Source: Actinomadura montaniterrae | GTDB taxonomy: Bacteria; Actinomycetota; Actinomycetes; Streptosporangiales; Streptosporangiaceae | Assembly: GCF_008923365.1 (NCBI RefSeq) | Contig: NZ_WBMR01000097.1 | Location: 1-33,084, forward strand | Direction: 5' to 3' | DNA length: 33,084 nucleotides | In this document: piece after piece, positions 1 through 7,881 of the stretch | Layout of the letters: every line of letters begins with the position of its first letter | Position numbering within the stretch: position 1 is the first letter of the stretch | The notes under the pieces: model-generated | What the model was told of the DNA's origin: nothing | What the model saw: only the letters and a program-made list of their open reading frames with translations | Databases searched by the model: none | Translations under genes and position numbers: made by a program

Positions 1-125
1 CCCCACACGAAGTGCGCCACATAGGACGATCCGTCGGGCGCGGCGAAGCCCACGTGCCAGCGGCTCGGCGCGTCGCCGTCCTGGTGCGCCAGCCCGTCCC
101 AGCGGGCGGCGAGGTCGCCGACCAC
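1..125 (-). CDS. Possible N-terminal part of a minus-strand protein cut by the window edge
   Basis: On the minus strand, from a GTG at 125 to the window edge, the translation is rich in Trp, His and acidic residues (AARWDGL, SRWHVGF, YVAHFVW), and codon third positions are almost all G/C. That is more gene-like than the plus frame over the same bases. No Shine-Dalgarno sequence is seen before the GTG, and the open frame continues further upstream without a stop, so the start is a guess. No family is recognised. It conflicts with a plus-strand start for the ricin-domain gene before about base 120; one of the two calls must be wrong in this stretch. Confidence 0.3.
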   Translation of the reverse strand, partial: MVGDLAARWDGLAHQDGDAPSRWHVGFAAPDGSSYVAHFVW

Positions 126-602
126 GCGTCCGGGAAGAAACCCGCCGGGCGCGGGCAGCCCGGCGGCCCGAACGGCGGGCCCGCGGCCGCGAACCCGTCG
201 GGGACCGGCCCCTACCGCGTACGCAACACGACCCTCCAGTCCTGCCTGGCCCCCAGCGGCACGGACGTCGTCCAGCGCTCCTGCAGCGGCGCCGCGACGA
301 CCTGGCGCCGCAAGAACACCGCGGGCGGCTTCACCCTGACCAGCGTGTCCACGGGGAAATGCATGGCGCGCGGGCAGCTCTCGGCCGGTCCCATGTGGGA
401 GGGCGGGCAGGAGTACTCGGTGGTGATGGCGCCCTGCGGCGGCGCGAACCAGGTCTGGAAGCTGGTGCAGTTCGGCGGCGTGTACCGGCTCGCCAACGGC
501 GACGGCTGGTACCTCCAGGCGAGCTGGTCGGGCCTGCAGCCGGTGACGCTGAAACCGTCCTCGTACGCGGGAATGGCCGCCCAGGGCTGGGCCGTGAGCT
601 GA
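12..602 (+). CDS. Ricin-type beta-trefoil lectin domain protein, 5' end unresolved
   Basis: The last ~130 residues have the look of one ricin B-type trefoil unit: Cys-containing motifs (QSCLAP, QRSCSG, GKCMARG, MAPCGG), a QVWKL motif standing in for the usual QxW, and tryptophans at the end (GWYLQAS, AQGWAVS). Such domains bind carbohydrate and usually sit at the C-terminus of secreted enzymes or adhesins. It is preceded by a Gly/Pro/Lys-rich linker. The frame stays open to the left edge, but upstream of about base 120 the wobble pattern fits the opposite strand better, and no signal peptide is visible. The true start is therefore unknown, and the gene may be the truncated end of a longer protein. 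The domain is fairly sure; the gene boundary is not. Confidence 0.5.
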   Translation: MRHIGRSVGRGEAHVPAARRVAVLVRQPVPAGGEVADHASGKKPAGRGQPGGPNGGPAAANPSGTGPYRVRNTTLQSCLAPSGTDVVQRSCSGAATTWRRKNTAGGFTLTSVSTGKCMARGQLSAGPMWEGGQEYSVVMAPCGGANQVWKLVQFGGVYRLANGDGWYLQASWSGLQPVTLKPSSYAGMAAQGWAVS

Positions 603-627
603 CCGTCCCCGCGCACGCCGGAGGCGG

Positions 628-1899
628 TCAGCCGTAGCGGAGCTGCTCCCGCGTCGACGGCTCCGGGTTGAGGGCGAGCCAGGCCCGCAGCGCCATGTGC
701 AGCTCGAGCCGGTCCGAATCCGCGTTGATCGTGTCGCCGAACAGGTCCTCCAGCTGCCGGAACCGGTACCGGACGGTCTGCGGGTGCACGTGCAGGTGAC
801 CGGAGACCGCCGTCGCGTTGAACCCGCACTCCAGCGACGCCAGCAGCGTCTCGGCGAGCCGGTGCCGCTGCGCCGGGCGGGCCGCCAGCAGCGGCGCGAG
901 CCGCCGCTCGATCACCTTCTCGACCAGGTCCCGCTCCCGCATCATCACGATGATCGGCATGTGCAGCTCGGCGGCGATCGGGGTCGCCGGGGCGAGCGGG
1001 TCCCGGTCGATCAGGCCCTGGTCGGCCAGGTCCAGCGCGTCCCGCGCCCAGCGCAGCGACTTCGCCGCGCCCGTCAGCTCCACGGCCGGGCCGATCGCGG
1101 CGGTCCAGCCGTCCAGCCGCCGCTCCAGCAGCCGCGCCCGGCCGGGGCCCTCCGGGTCCGGGACGATCAGGCACGGCTCGGCGCGGTGCAGGCCGAGCAG
1201 CACGTCCGGCGGCAGCGACGGCCGCCGCGTCTCCGGCCCGGCCTCGCGCAGCGCCACGGCCGCGACCGTCCGGGGCAGCGGCCAGGCCGCCTCCCCGGCC
1301 GCCTCCCGCAGGTCCCGCACGGCGGGCGCGGGGTCGCCCAGCAGCAGGTCCAGCAGCCGCCGCCGGTGGTCCTGCTGCGACCCGGCCGCCCGCGCCGCCG
1401 CGTCGGCGTGGCCCTCGGAGACCGCCGCCGCGAGCTGGTTCATGTAGTCGAACATCGCGTGCGTGATGCCCGCCATGGTGGACGCGTCGGCCCGGTAGCC
1501 GAGGCGCCCGGCGCGCTCGGTGAGCTCCTCGACCGCGACCCCGGCGCCGATCCGGATCGCCGTGTGCCAGGAGTCGAGCGTGCGCCCCTCGCCGGCCTCG
1601 CCGGCCCCGACCCGCCACCAGAAGTCCAGCACGTCGGCGGACGAGACGCCGGGATCGGCCAGCAGGTCCAGGAAGTGGCCGATGGCGCACTCCACGGCCG
1701 TCTCCAGGCCCCGGGCGTACCGGGGGTCGTGCGGCCGGACGAGCTCGGGCAGCCGCTTCTCGATCCGCCGCGCCGCCTCCTCGGCGACGGCGGGCACCTC
1801 GCCGCGCAGCTCACCGGCCAGCCGCGCGGAGCCGTCGAAGGACAGCCCGAGCTCGATGCGGCGCACGGGAAGGGAAACCACCTGGCTGAAGTCAGACAA
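628..1899 (-). CDS. PucR-family (CdaR-type) transcriptional regulator
   Basis: A cytoplasmic DNA-binding regulator of about 423 residues. The C-terminal ~60 residues form the PucR-type helix-turn-helix (LLASLECGFNATAVSGHLHV, then HPQTVRYRFRQLEDLFG), with a trailing helix around LELHMALRAWLAL. The upstream ~330 residues are the less conserved regulatory region of such proteins, and no ligand domain is named with confidence. The start chosen is TTG at 1899, because AAGGAG lies six bases before it; a GTG 16 codons upstream has no such site. It is convergent with the lectin-domain gene and divergent from the PP2C/kinase gene. Family members often regulate neighbouring catabolic or signalling genes, so the divergent gene is a possible target (inference). 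Confidence 0.85.
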   Translation of the reverse strand: MSDFSQVVSLPVRRIELGLSFDGSARLAGELRGEVPAVAEEAARRIEKRLPELVRPHDPRYARGLETAVECAIGHFLDLLADPGVSSADVLDFWWRVGAGEAGEGRTLDSWHTAIRIGAGVAVEELTERAGRLGYRADASTMAGITHAMFDYMNQLAAAVSEGHADAAARAAGSQQDHRRRLLDLLLGDPAPAVRDLREAAGEAAWPLPRTVAAVALREAGPETRRPSLPPDVLLGLHRAEPCLIVPDPEGPGRARLLERRLDGWTAAIGPAVELTGAAKSLRWARDALDLADQGLIDRDPLAPATPIAAELHMPIIVMMRERDLVEKVIERRLAPLLAARPAQRHRLAETLLASLECGFNATAVSGHLHVHPQTVRYRFRQLEDLFGDTINADSDRLELHMALRAWLALNPEPSTREQLRYG

Positions 1900-2127
1900 T
1901 GAGATCTCCTTCGCGGGGTACGACGTGCTGATAGAGACGGCGCGCACCGCCCGGGATTACGGGGTTTCGCGGAAGTTCTCGCGGCCGGGCGCGGCCGCGC
2001 CGTCCGGAGCCGGTTCCGTCACGACCTGCCCAAGGCTGCGGCGATTCCTGGGTCGATGGCCGAACGGTGGGTAGTTTGAACAACCTGACCTGCGACAACC
2101 GGGGGAAAGCGGACTTCTGCGGGGCGG

Positions 2128-4350
2128 ATGGCATTGGACACCCACACCAACACCCCTCTGGGCGGCGGTACCGGCGCCGAGCGGCGCGCGGCCGCGCGGT
2201 CGGCGCGGTCCGCGCCGATCACCGAGTGGGCGTTCGACCAGTCCCCCTTCGCGGTGGCCGTCCACGACACGGACCTGGTGTGCCTGCGCGTCAACGACCG
2301 CATGTGCCGGATGTTCGAGATGACCGAGGACCAGATCCGCGGGCGGCGCCTCACCGAGGCCCTGCCCGGCCCCCAGTTCGAGGCGCTCGCGCGCTACATG
2401 CGCCAGGTCCTCGACACGGGCGAGCCGGTGCAGCGGGAGACCTACCGCAAGGTGCCCGGCGAGGAGCTCGAACGGGCCTGGTCGGTGACCATCGCCCCGC
2501 TCAAGGACGAGCACGGCCGAACGTGCGCGGTGTGGGTCGGGGTCCTCGACATCACCGAGCAGTACCGGGCGCGGCAGCGGCTGGCCCTGGTCAACGAGGC
2601 CAGCACCGCCATCGGCAGCACCCTGGACGTCACCAAGACCGCCCGGGAGCTGGTCGACGTGGTGCTGCCGCGGCTGGCCGACGTCGCCATCGTCGACCTG
2701 CTCGACTCCATGACCGGCGAGAGCGAGCCGCGCCCGGGGCCCGTCCCGGCCACCGTGGTGATGCGGCGCGCCGCGCACGGGTCCGCCGGCGGGGACGTGC
2801 CGAGCGCGGTACGGCTCGGCGACGTCGACCACTACCCCGAGTCGTTCCCCTCGGTCCGCGCCCTGACCAGCGGCGAACCGGTGCTGACCGGCTTCGGCGA
2901 TCCCGGCTTCCTGCCCTCGATCGAGGGCAACCCCGACCGGATCGGGGCCGTCGTCGAACACGGCCTGCACTCGTTCCTCAGCGTGCCGATCCGGGCCCGC
3001 GGGATCACCCTCGGCGTCGCCACCTTCCTGCGCGGCCGCGACCGCGAGCCGTTCGTACCGGACGACGTGCTGATCGCCGAGGAGCTCACCGCCCGCGCCG
3101 CCGTCTGCCTCGACAACGCGCGCCGCTACAGCCGCGAGCGCGCCACCGCGCTGGCGCTGCAGCGCAGCCTGCTGCCCCAGCGGTTCCCGGAGCAGTCCGC
3201 GGTGGAGGTCGCGGGCCGCTACCTGCCCGCCACCTCGCACGACGGCGTCGGCGGGGACTGGTACGACGTGATCCCGCTGTCGGGGTCGCGGGTCGCCCTC
3301 GTCGTCGGCGACGTCGTCGGCCACGGGCTGTACGCGTCCGCCGCCATGGGCCGGCTCCGCACCGCCGTGCGCACCCTCGCCGACATCGACCTGCCGCCGG
3401 ACGAGCTGCTCACCCACCTCGACGACCTCGTCGGCCGGTTCGCGTCGGAGGCGGACGCCACCGGGCCCGGCGAGCAGGACCCCGACCTCGGGGCGACGTG
3501 CCTGTACGCGGTGTACGACCCGGTATCCCGGATGTGCAGCATCGCCCGCGCCGGGCACTGCCCGCCCGCGCTCGTCACCCCCGACGGCACCGTCGACTTC
3601 GTGGACGTGCCCGCGAGCCCGCCGCTCGGCCTCGGCGGCCTGCCGTTCGAGAGCGTCGACATGGAGCTGCCGGTGGGCAGCACCCTCGTGCTCTACACCG
3701 ACGGACTGGTCCAGTCCCGCGGCCACGACCTCGACGCCGGCCTGCAGCGGCTGCGCCGCGCGCTGACCCGGACGTCCCCGTCGCTGGAGACGACCTGCGA
3801 GAACATCCTCGGCTCGGTGATGCCCGACCGGCCGGTGGACGACGCGGCCCTGCTGGTCGCCCGGACCCGCGTGCTGAAGGCCGACCAGGTCGCCACCTGG
3901 GACCTGCCCGCCGATCCCGCCGTCGTCGCCGACGCCCGGCGGAAGGTGACGGAGCAGCTGTCGGAGTGGGGCATCGGCGACGCCGCCTTCGTGACGGAGC
4001 TGGTGGTGAGCGAGCTGGTCACCAACGCGATCCGGCACGCCGAGGGCCCGATCCGGCTGCGGCTCATCCTGGACCGGACGCTGACCTGCGAGGTCTCCGA
4101 CGGCAGCGAGACCGCCCCGCACCTGCGCCGCGCCCGCGTCTTCGACGAGGGCGGCCGGGGCCTGCTCCTCGTCGCGCAGCTCACCCAGGGCTGGGGGACG
4201 CGCCATACCGCCGACGGGAAGACCATCTGGGCGGAGCAGTCGCTGCTCGCCCAGGGCCCGCCCGGCGGTCTCCCCGGCTTCGGCGATTTCGGCGACATCG
4301 ATGATCTCGATGACCTCGGGGACCTCGGCGACCTCGGTGACCTCGGGTGA
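2128..4350 (+). CDS. PAS-GAF-SpoIIE phosphatase-HATPase multidomain regulator
   Basis: A 740-residue cytoplasmic signalling protein. Domains in order: PAS (about 30-150), GAF (about 150-335), PP2C/SpoIIE-type Ser/Thr phosphatase (about 365-580; metal-site motifs GGDWYD, GDVVGHG, DDAALLV) and an RsbW-like HATPase (about 600-720; N-box ELVTNAIRHA, G-box DEGGRGLLLV). Such proteins carry both activities of a partner switch: the phosphatase dephosphorylates an anti-anti-sigma protein, and the kinase phosphorylates one or binds a sigma factor. Sensing through PAS and GAF is expected. The stop codon is reached through a nine-base tandem repeat giving an acidic DLG tail. No anti-anti-sigma gene is adjacent; BldG, about 21 kb away, is a possible client (inference). 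The start ATG has only a weak G-rich upstream sequence. Confidence 0.93.
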   Translation: MALDTHTNTPLGGGTGAERRAAARSARSAPITEWAFDQSPFAVAVHDTDLVCLRVNDRMCRMFEMTEDQIRGRRLTEALPGPQFEALARYMRQVLDTGEPVQRETYRKVPGEELERAWSVTIAPLKDEHGRTCAVWVGVLDITEQYRARQRLALVNEASTAIGSTLDVTKTARELVDVVLPRLADVAIVDLLDSMTGESEPRPGPVPATVVMRRAAHGSAGGDVPSAVRLGDVDHYPESFPSVRALTSGEPVLTGFGDPGFLPSIEGNPDRIGAVVEHGLHSFLSVPIRARGITLGVATFLRGRDREPFVPDDVLIAEELTARAAVCLDNARRYSRERATALALQRSLLPQRFPEQSAVEVAGRYLPATSHDGVGGDWYDVIPLSGSRVALVVGDVVGHGLYASAAMGRLRTAVRTLADIDLPPDELLTHLDDLVGRFASEADATGPGEQDPDLGATCLYAVYDPVSRMCSIARAGHCPPALVTPDGTVDFVDVPASPPLGLGGLPFESVDMELPVGSTLVLYTDGLVQSRGHDLDAGLQRLRRALTRTSPSLETTCENILGSVMPDRPVDDAALLVARTRVLKADQVATWDLPADPAVVADARRKVTEQLSEWGIGDAAFVTELVVSELVTNAIRHAEGPIRLRLILDRTLTCEVSDGSETAPHLRRARVFDEGGRGLLLVAQLTQGWGTRHTADGKTIWAEQSLLAQGPPGGLPGFGDFGDIDDLDDLGDLGDLGDLG
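4312..4347 (+). repeat. 9-bp tandem repeat (4 units) at the 3' end of the phosphatase gene
   Basis: Four in-frame copies of GACCTCGGN end directly at the TGA stop and encode DLG four times, preceded by diverged copies coding F-G-D and D-D-L. A copy change keeps the frame and would alter only the acidic tail. Confidence 0.9.
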
Positions 4351-4397
4351 CGGCCCGGGGCGCGGCCGTCTTCGCGTGCTCCGGCCGCCGGGCGCTC

Positions 4398-4403
4398 TAG
4401 TCT
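4398..4403 (+). promoter_or_regulatory. -10 box for a leaderless nth transcript
   Basis: TAGTCT fits the actinobacterial TANNNT -10 and ends seven bases before the ATG of nth, which lacks a Shine-Dalgarno sequence. Transcription would start at or next to the initiation codon. Confidence 0.6.
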
Positions 4404-4410
4404 GAGTCGC

Positions 4411-5172
4411 ATGGCTGAGGAGACGGGGGCCGGGAAGGCCGTGCCGGGCGGGGCGGCGCGGGCGCGCCGATTCCGGAACGAGACCCGGATCGGGCTGGTG
4501 CGGCGGGCCCGGCGGATGAACCGGATACTGGCCGAGACCTACCCCGACGCGCACTGCGAGCTGGACTTCGGCACCCCGTTCCAGCTGCTGGTCGCGACCG
4601 TCCTGTCGGCGCAGACCACCGACAAGCGGGTGAACCTGACGACCCCGGCGCTGTTCGCGAAGTACCCCACCCCGGAGGATCTGGCCGCCGCCGATCCCGA
4701 GGACGTCGAGGCGCTGCTGAAGCCGACCGGGTTCTTCCGCGCCAAGACCAAGTCGGTGATGGGCCTGTCGGCCGCGCTCCGCGACCGGTTCGGCGGCGAG
4801 GTCCCGGGACGGCTGGAGGACCTCGTCACCCTGCCGGGCGTCGGCCGCAAGACCGCGAACGTCGTGCTGGGCAACGCGTTCGACGTGCCCGGCATCACCG
4901 TGGACACCCATTTCGGGCGCCTGGTCAACCGGTTCGGCTGGACCGCCGAGGACGACCCGGTGAAGGTCGAGAAGGAGATCGGGGAGATGTTCCCCCGCAA
5001 GGACTGGACGATGCTGTCGCACCGGCTGATCTGGCACGGCCGCCGGATCTGCCACGCGCGCCGTCCCGCCTGCGGGGCCTGCCCGCTCGCCAGGGACTGC
5101 CCGTCCTACGGCACGGGGCCGGTCGACGCCGAGGCGGCCCGCAAGCTCGTCAAGCCCGGCCCGTTCTCGTGA
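4411..5172 (+). CDS. nth: Endonuclease III (DNA glycosylase/AP lyase)
   Basis: Removes oxidised pyrimidines and cuts at abasic sites in base-excision repair. The 253-residue protein has the helix-hairpin-helix LPGVGRKTANVVL with the catalytic Lys (about residue 147), the catalytic Asp in VDTHFGRLVNR (about 165), and a C-terminal 4Fe-4S loop with Cys spacing C-x6-C-x2-C-x5-C. The N-terminus carries about 25 extra basic residues compared with the E. coli enzyme. ATG is the start because a TANNNT box lies seven bases upstream, which points to leaderless translation. It opens the nth-Nudix-marP group, which resembles Rv3674c-Rv3671c; the thioredoxin-like gene found there between nth and the Nudix gene is absent here. 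Confidence 0.97.
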   Translation: MAEETGAGKAVPGGAARARRFRNETRIGLVRRARRMNRILAETYPDAHCELDFGTPFQLLVATVLSAQTTDKRVNLTTPALFAKYPTPEDLAAADPEDVEALLKPTGFFRAKTKSVMGLSAALRDRFGGEVPGRLEDLVTLPGVGRKTANVVLGNAFDVPGITVDTHFGRLVNRFGWTAEDDPVKVEKEIGEMFPRKDWTMLSHRLIWHGRRICHARRPACGACPLARDCPSYGTGPVDAEAARKLVKPGPFS

Positions 5173-5189
5173 GCGGTCTTGTCGTGAGC

Positions 5190-5266
5190 GGCCTCCTCGC
5201 GAGAGGCCCTCGGGCGCGCGGGAAGGTGACGGGAGCCTTCCCATTGGGAAGGAACGCGGGCGTTCC
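5190..5266 (+). terminator. Hairpin cluster between nth and the Nudix gene
   Basis: Three perfect stems follow each other: GGCCTC/GAGGCC (5190-5208), CCTTCCC/GGGAAGG with an ATT loop (5236-5252) and GGAACG/CGTTCC (5251-5266). A GGAAGG at 5221 can compete for the second stem. There is no T tract. It may terminate or attenuate transcription after nth, or fold in the Nudix leader. Confidence 0.45.
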
Positions 5267-5281
5267 GGAGTTGGGAGTGGC

Positions 5282-5941
5282 GTGACCGAGACCGCATCCA
5301 CCTGCCCGCCGTGGCTCGACCGCTTCCGCGCCGAGGCGCCGCGGCTGCCGGTGCCGCCGATGTTCGAGCCGCGGCCCGGCGCCCGCGCGGCCGCCGTGCT
5401 GATCCTGTTCGGCGAGGGACCGGACGGCCCGGACGTGCTGCTCACCGAGCGGGCCGCGACGCTGTCCAAGCACGCCGGGCAGCCCGCGTTCCCCGGCGGG
5501 CGGATCGACCCCGGCGACGACGGGCCGGTCGCGGCGGCGCTGCGGGAGGCGTGGGAGGAGGCGGGCGTCGAGCCGTCCGGCGTGGACGTGCTCTGCACGC
5601 TCCCCGAGCTGTACCTGTCGCACAGCCGGCACCGCGTCACGCCCGTCGCGGGCTGGTGGCGGGAGCCGTCGGAGGTCGCGCCCGGCCATCCCGGCGAGGT
5701 CGCGCTCGTCGCGCGGGTCCCGATCGCCGACCTCTCCGACCCGGCGAACCGGCTGACGGTCCGGCACCCGTCCGGGCTCAGGATGGGCCCGGCGTTCCGC
5801 GCCGGCGGCATGCTGGTCTGGGGGTTCACCGCGGCGGTGCTGACGCAGGTGCTGGTCGCGGGCGGCTGGGACCGCCCCTGGGACCCGGGCCGCGTCGAGG
5901 ACCTGCCGCCGGACGTGCTGAGCCTCGCGTCCCGCGGCTGA
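5282..5941 (+). CDS. CoA pyrophosphatase-like Nudix hydrolase
   Basis: A 219-residue Nudix enzyme. The Nudix box reads GGRIDPGDDGP followed by AAALREAWEEAGV, giving the G-x5-E-x7-RE-x2-EE-x-G pattern with D in place of the first acidic position. Just before it lies the CoA-pyrophosphatase signature (LLTERAATLSKHAGQPAFPGG), which marks the NudL/Rv3672c-type subgroup that cleaves CoA or acyl-CoA to phosphopantetheine and 3',5'-ADP. GTG is the start, with GGGAG a few bases upstream. It lies between nth and marP as in mycobacteria. The substrate is inferred from the signature; other nucleotide diphosphates are possible. Confidence 0.9.
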   Translation: MTETASTCPPWLDRFRAEAPRLPVPPMFEPRPGARAAAVLILFGEGPDGPDVLLTERAATLSKHAGQPAFPGGRIDPGDDGPVAAALREAWEEAGVEPSGVDVLCTLPELYLSHSRHRVTPVAGWWREPSEVAPGHPGEVALVARVPIADLSDPANRLTVRHPSGLRMGPAFRAGGMLVWGFTAAVLTQVLVAGGWDRPWDPGRVEDLPPDVLSLASRG

Positions 5942-6154
5942 CGTCCGGCGCCCCCCGCGCGGGTTTCCGGCACGCCTGCGGGCACTTCCGGTGCGTCCGC
6001 GCTGGCATTTCCGGACGCCCCCGAAGTTCGCGCAGGTCAGGACGGTGCCGTCATCCCAGGCGCGGACGGGCCCGGCGCCGCGTCGCCCTGCACGGTCATC
6101 CGCCGCAGCCCAAACTGGTCCGGTGAGGGGACGTGAAGCGGGCCCGGCGCCCTA

Positions 6155-6160
6155 TACGGT
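6155..6160 (+). promoter_or_regulatory. -10 box for a leaderless marP transcript
   Basis: TACGGT (TANNNT) ends six bases before the GTG of marP; no Shine-Dalgarno sequence is present. Three TTCCGG-containing motifs (5964, 5985, 6008) lie further upstream in the gap and might be binding sites. Confidence 0.55.
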
Positions 6161-6166
6161 GAAGCG

Positions 6167-7363
6167 GTGCTGCACGACCACGTTCTCGATCTCATCCTGC
6201 TCGTGCTCGTCGTGCTGTTCGGAGTCTCGGGGTACCGGCAGGGCTTCATCGTCAGCCTGCTGAGCTTCGTCGGCTTCGTCGGCGGCGGCGTGATCGGGGT
6301 GCTCATCGCGCCGCCGATCGCCGAGGCCACGGTGAACGGGGCCGCGCAGCAGGCGCTGCTGGCCATCGTGGTCGCGTTCCTGGCCGCCACGCTCGGGCAG
6401 CTGATCGCCTCGTCGGTCGGCGCGGTGCTGCGCAACCGGGTGACCGGGCTGAACGCGCGCACCGCGGACGCGGTCGGCGGCACCGTCGTCAGCGCGCTGT
6501 CGCTGCTGGTCGTCGCCTGGTTCTTCGGGAACCTGGTGGCGAACTCGGAGTTCCGGCCGGTGCGCACCCAGGTCAAGGGCTCGACGATCATCAAGGGCAT
6601 CAACGGGGTGATGCCGGCGCAGGCGCAGACCTGGTTCACCTCGTTCCAGGGGTTCGTGAAGAGCAGCGAGTTCCCGCAGGTCTTCAACGGGCTCGGCGGC
6701 GAGTCGGTGGTGCAGGTGCCGCCGCCGGACGAGTCGGTGCTGAACACCGCGGGCCTGCGCGAGGCCAAGAACAGCATCGTCAAGGTCGTCAGCACCGCGC
6801 CGCAGTGCCAGCGCCGCATCGAGGGCACCGGGTTCGTGTTCGCGCCGCAGCACATCATGACGAACGCGCACGTCGTCGCGGGCGCGCAGGGGCCGTCGAT
6901 CGTGGAGTCCCGCACCGGGAACCGGACCCGCGGCCGCGTCGTGCTGTACGACCCGAAGCGCGACATCGCGGTGCTGTACGTGCCGGACCTGGACGCGCAG
7001 CCGCTGAAGTTCGCCGGGGAGGCGCGGGTCCGCGACAGCGCGATCATCGCCGGGTTCCCGAAGAACCAGCCGTTCACCCCGGGCGCCGCCCGGATCCGCG
7101 CCCGGCAGACGGCGCGCGGCCCGGACATCTACCACGCCGGGCAGGTCAGCCGCGAGATCTACGCGATCCGCGGGAAGGTCGAGCCGGGCAACTCCGGCGG
7201 GCCGCTGCTGTCCACCGAGGGCCGCGTCTACGGCGTGATCTTCGCTGCGGCGCTGGACACGCCGTCGACCGGGTACGCGCTGACGGCCGAGGAGGTCGCG
7301 CCGGACGCCAGGGACGGCGCGTCCCTCACCAAGCCGGTCGGCACGCAGAGCTGCTCCGACTGA
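6167..7363 (+). CDS. marP: MarP-like membrane-anchored periplasmic serine protease
   Basis: A CvpA-type N-terminal membrane domain of four predicted helices (residues 1-130) is followed by a linker and a chymotrypsin-fold protease. The triad falls at His in TNAHVVAG (about 235), Asp in RDIAVLYV (about 264) and Ser in GNSGGPLL (about 343), the same numbering I recall for M. tuberculosis MarP (Rv3671c). Two Cys, in PQCQRR (about 214) and near the C-terminus (SCSD), are placed as the redox-sensitive disulfide of MarP. In mycobacteria MarP keeps cytoplasmic pH under acid stress by processing cell-wall enzymes; the same role is inferred here. Length (398 residues) matches the family. The GTG start is supported by a leaderless -10. 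Confidence 0.95.
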   Translation: MLHDHVLDLILLVLVVLFGVSGYRQGFIVSLLSFVGFVGGGVIGVLIAPPIAEATVNGAAQQALLAIVVAFLAATLGQLIASSVGAVLRNRVTGLNARTADAVGGTVVSALSLLVVAWFFGNLVANSEFRPVRTQVKGSTIIKGINGVMPAQAQTWFTSFQGFVKSSEFPQVFNGLGGESVVQVPPPDESVLNTAGLREAKNSIVKVVSTAPQCQRRIEGTGFVFAPQHIMTNAHVVAGAQGPSIVESRTGNRTRGRVVLYDPKRDIAVLYVPDLDAQPLKFAGEARVRDSAIIAGFPKNQPFTPGAARIRARQTARGPDIYHAGQVSREIYAIRGKVEPGNSGGPLLSTEGRVYGVIFAAALDTPSTGYALTAEEVAPDARDGASLTKPVGTQSCSD

Positions 7364-7386
7364 CCTCGGCCCCGCCCGGCGCGGGC

Positions 7387-7839
7387 CTAGGGCGTGGTGA
7401 GGCGGAGCTTCACCGGGGCTTCCTCGGGGTGGTCCGCCAGCGCGCGCGCCCGCTGGACGATGCCGTCCACGTCGATGCTGTGCGGAGGGGCCTCGCCGTA
7501 CGGTTCGATGCGGTCGGCGGCGCGGCTCAGCAGTGCTTGCGCACCGCGCAGGTTCCCGCGCCGCAGATGGGTGATCCCCACGGCGACCTGGGCGAGCCCT
7601 CGCCACAGCTCCCGTTCCGCCTCCGGAGCGGCCTTCCAGGCGGCTTCGAGGACCTCGTGCGCGTGGAAGGGCCGGTCCTCGTCGAGGAGGCGCTGCGCCT
7701 CCACCAGGGCCTCCGCGGGCGGCATGTCCAGGTCGTCGGGCATGGTCGGCACCCCGGCGGCGCCGTGCGGCAAGGGACGGCCGTACGCGTCGCGCGGCCG
7801 TGCGTTGCGTGGGCGTCCGGACTCGTCACGATCCCGCAT
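7387..7839 (-). CDS. DUF309 domain protein
   Basis: A 150-residue cytoplasmic protein. Residues 40-120 carry the DUF309 helical hallmark: FHAHEVLEAAWKAAP, then LWRGLAQVAVGITHLRRGN. The function of the family is unknown. An N-terminal Arg/Asp/Pro-rich segment of about 35 residues looks disordered. ATG is the start, with a TANNNT box six bases upstream and no Shine-Dalgarno sequence, so it is likely transcribed on its own rather than with the hydrolase gene behind it. It is convergent with marP and occupies the place where, in mycobacteria, marP and ephE are neighbours. Confidence 0.85.
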   Translation of the reverse strand: MRDRDESGRPRNARPRDAYGRPLPHGAAGVPTMPDDLDMPPAEALVEAQRLLDEDRPFHAHEVLEAAWKAAPEAERELWRGLAQVAVGITHLRRGNLRGAQALLSRAADRIEPYGEAPPHSIDVDGIVQRARALADHPEEAPVKLRLTTP

Positions 7840-7845
7840 GCCTCA

Positions 7846-7851
7846 ACCGTA
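7846..7851 (-). promoter_or_regulatory. -10 box for a leaderless DUF309 transcript
   Basis: On the minus strand TACGGT (TANNNT) ends six bases before the ATG of the DUF309 gene, which has no Shine-Dalgarno sequence. Confidence 0.55.
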
Positions 7852-7881
7852 CGCGGGGGTCCGTCCATGGTGCGGGCCGCG

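Noticed and set aside
1957..5985. Very long minus-strand open frame (over 1300 codons)
   Set aside because: It runs antisense to three clear genes (PP2C/kinase, nth, Nudix); its translation is low-complexity Arg/Gly/Ala/Pro, typical of shadow frames in high-GC DNA.
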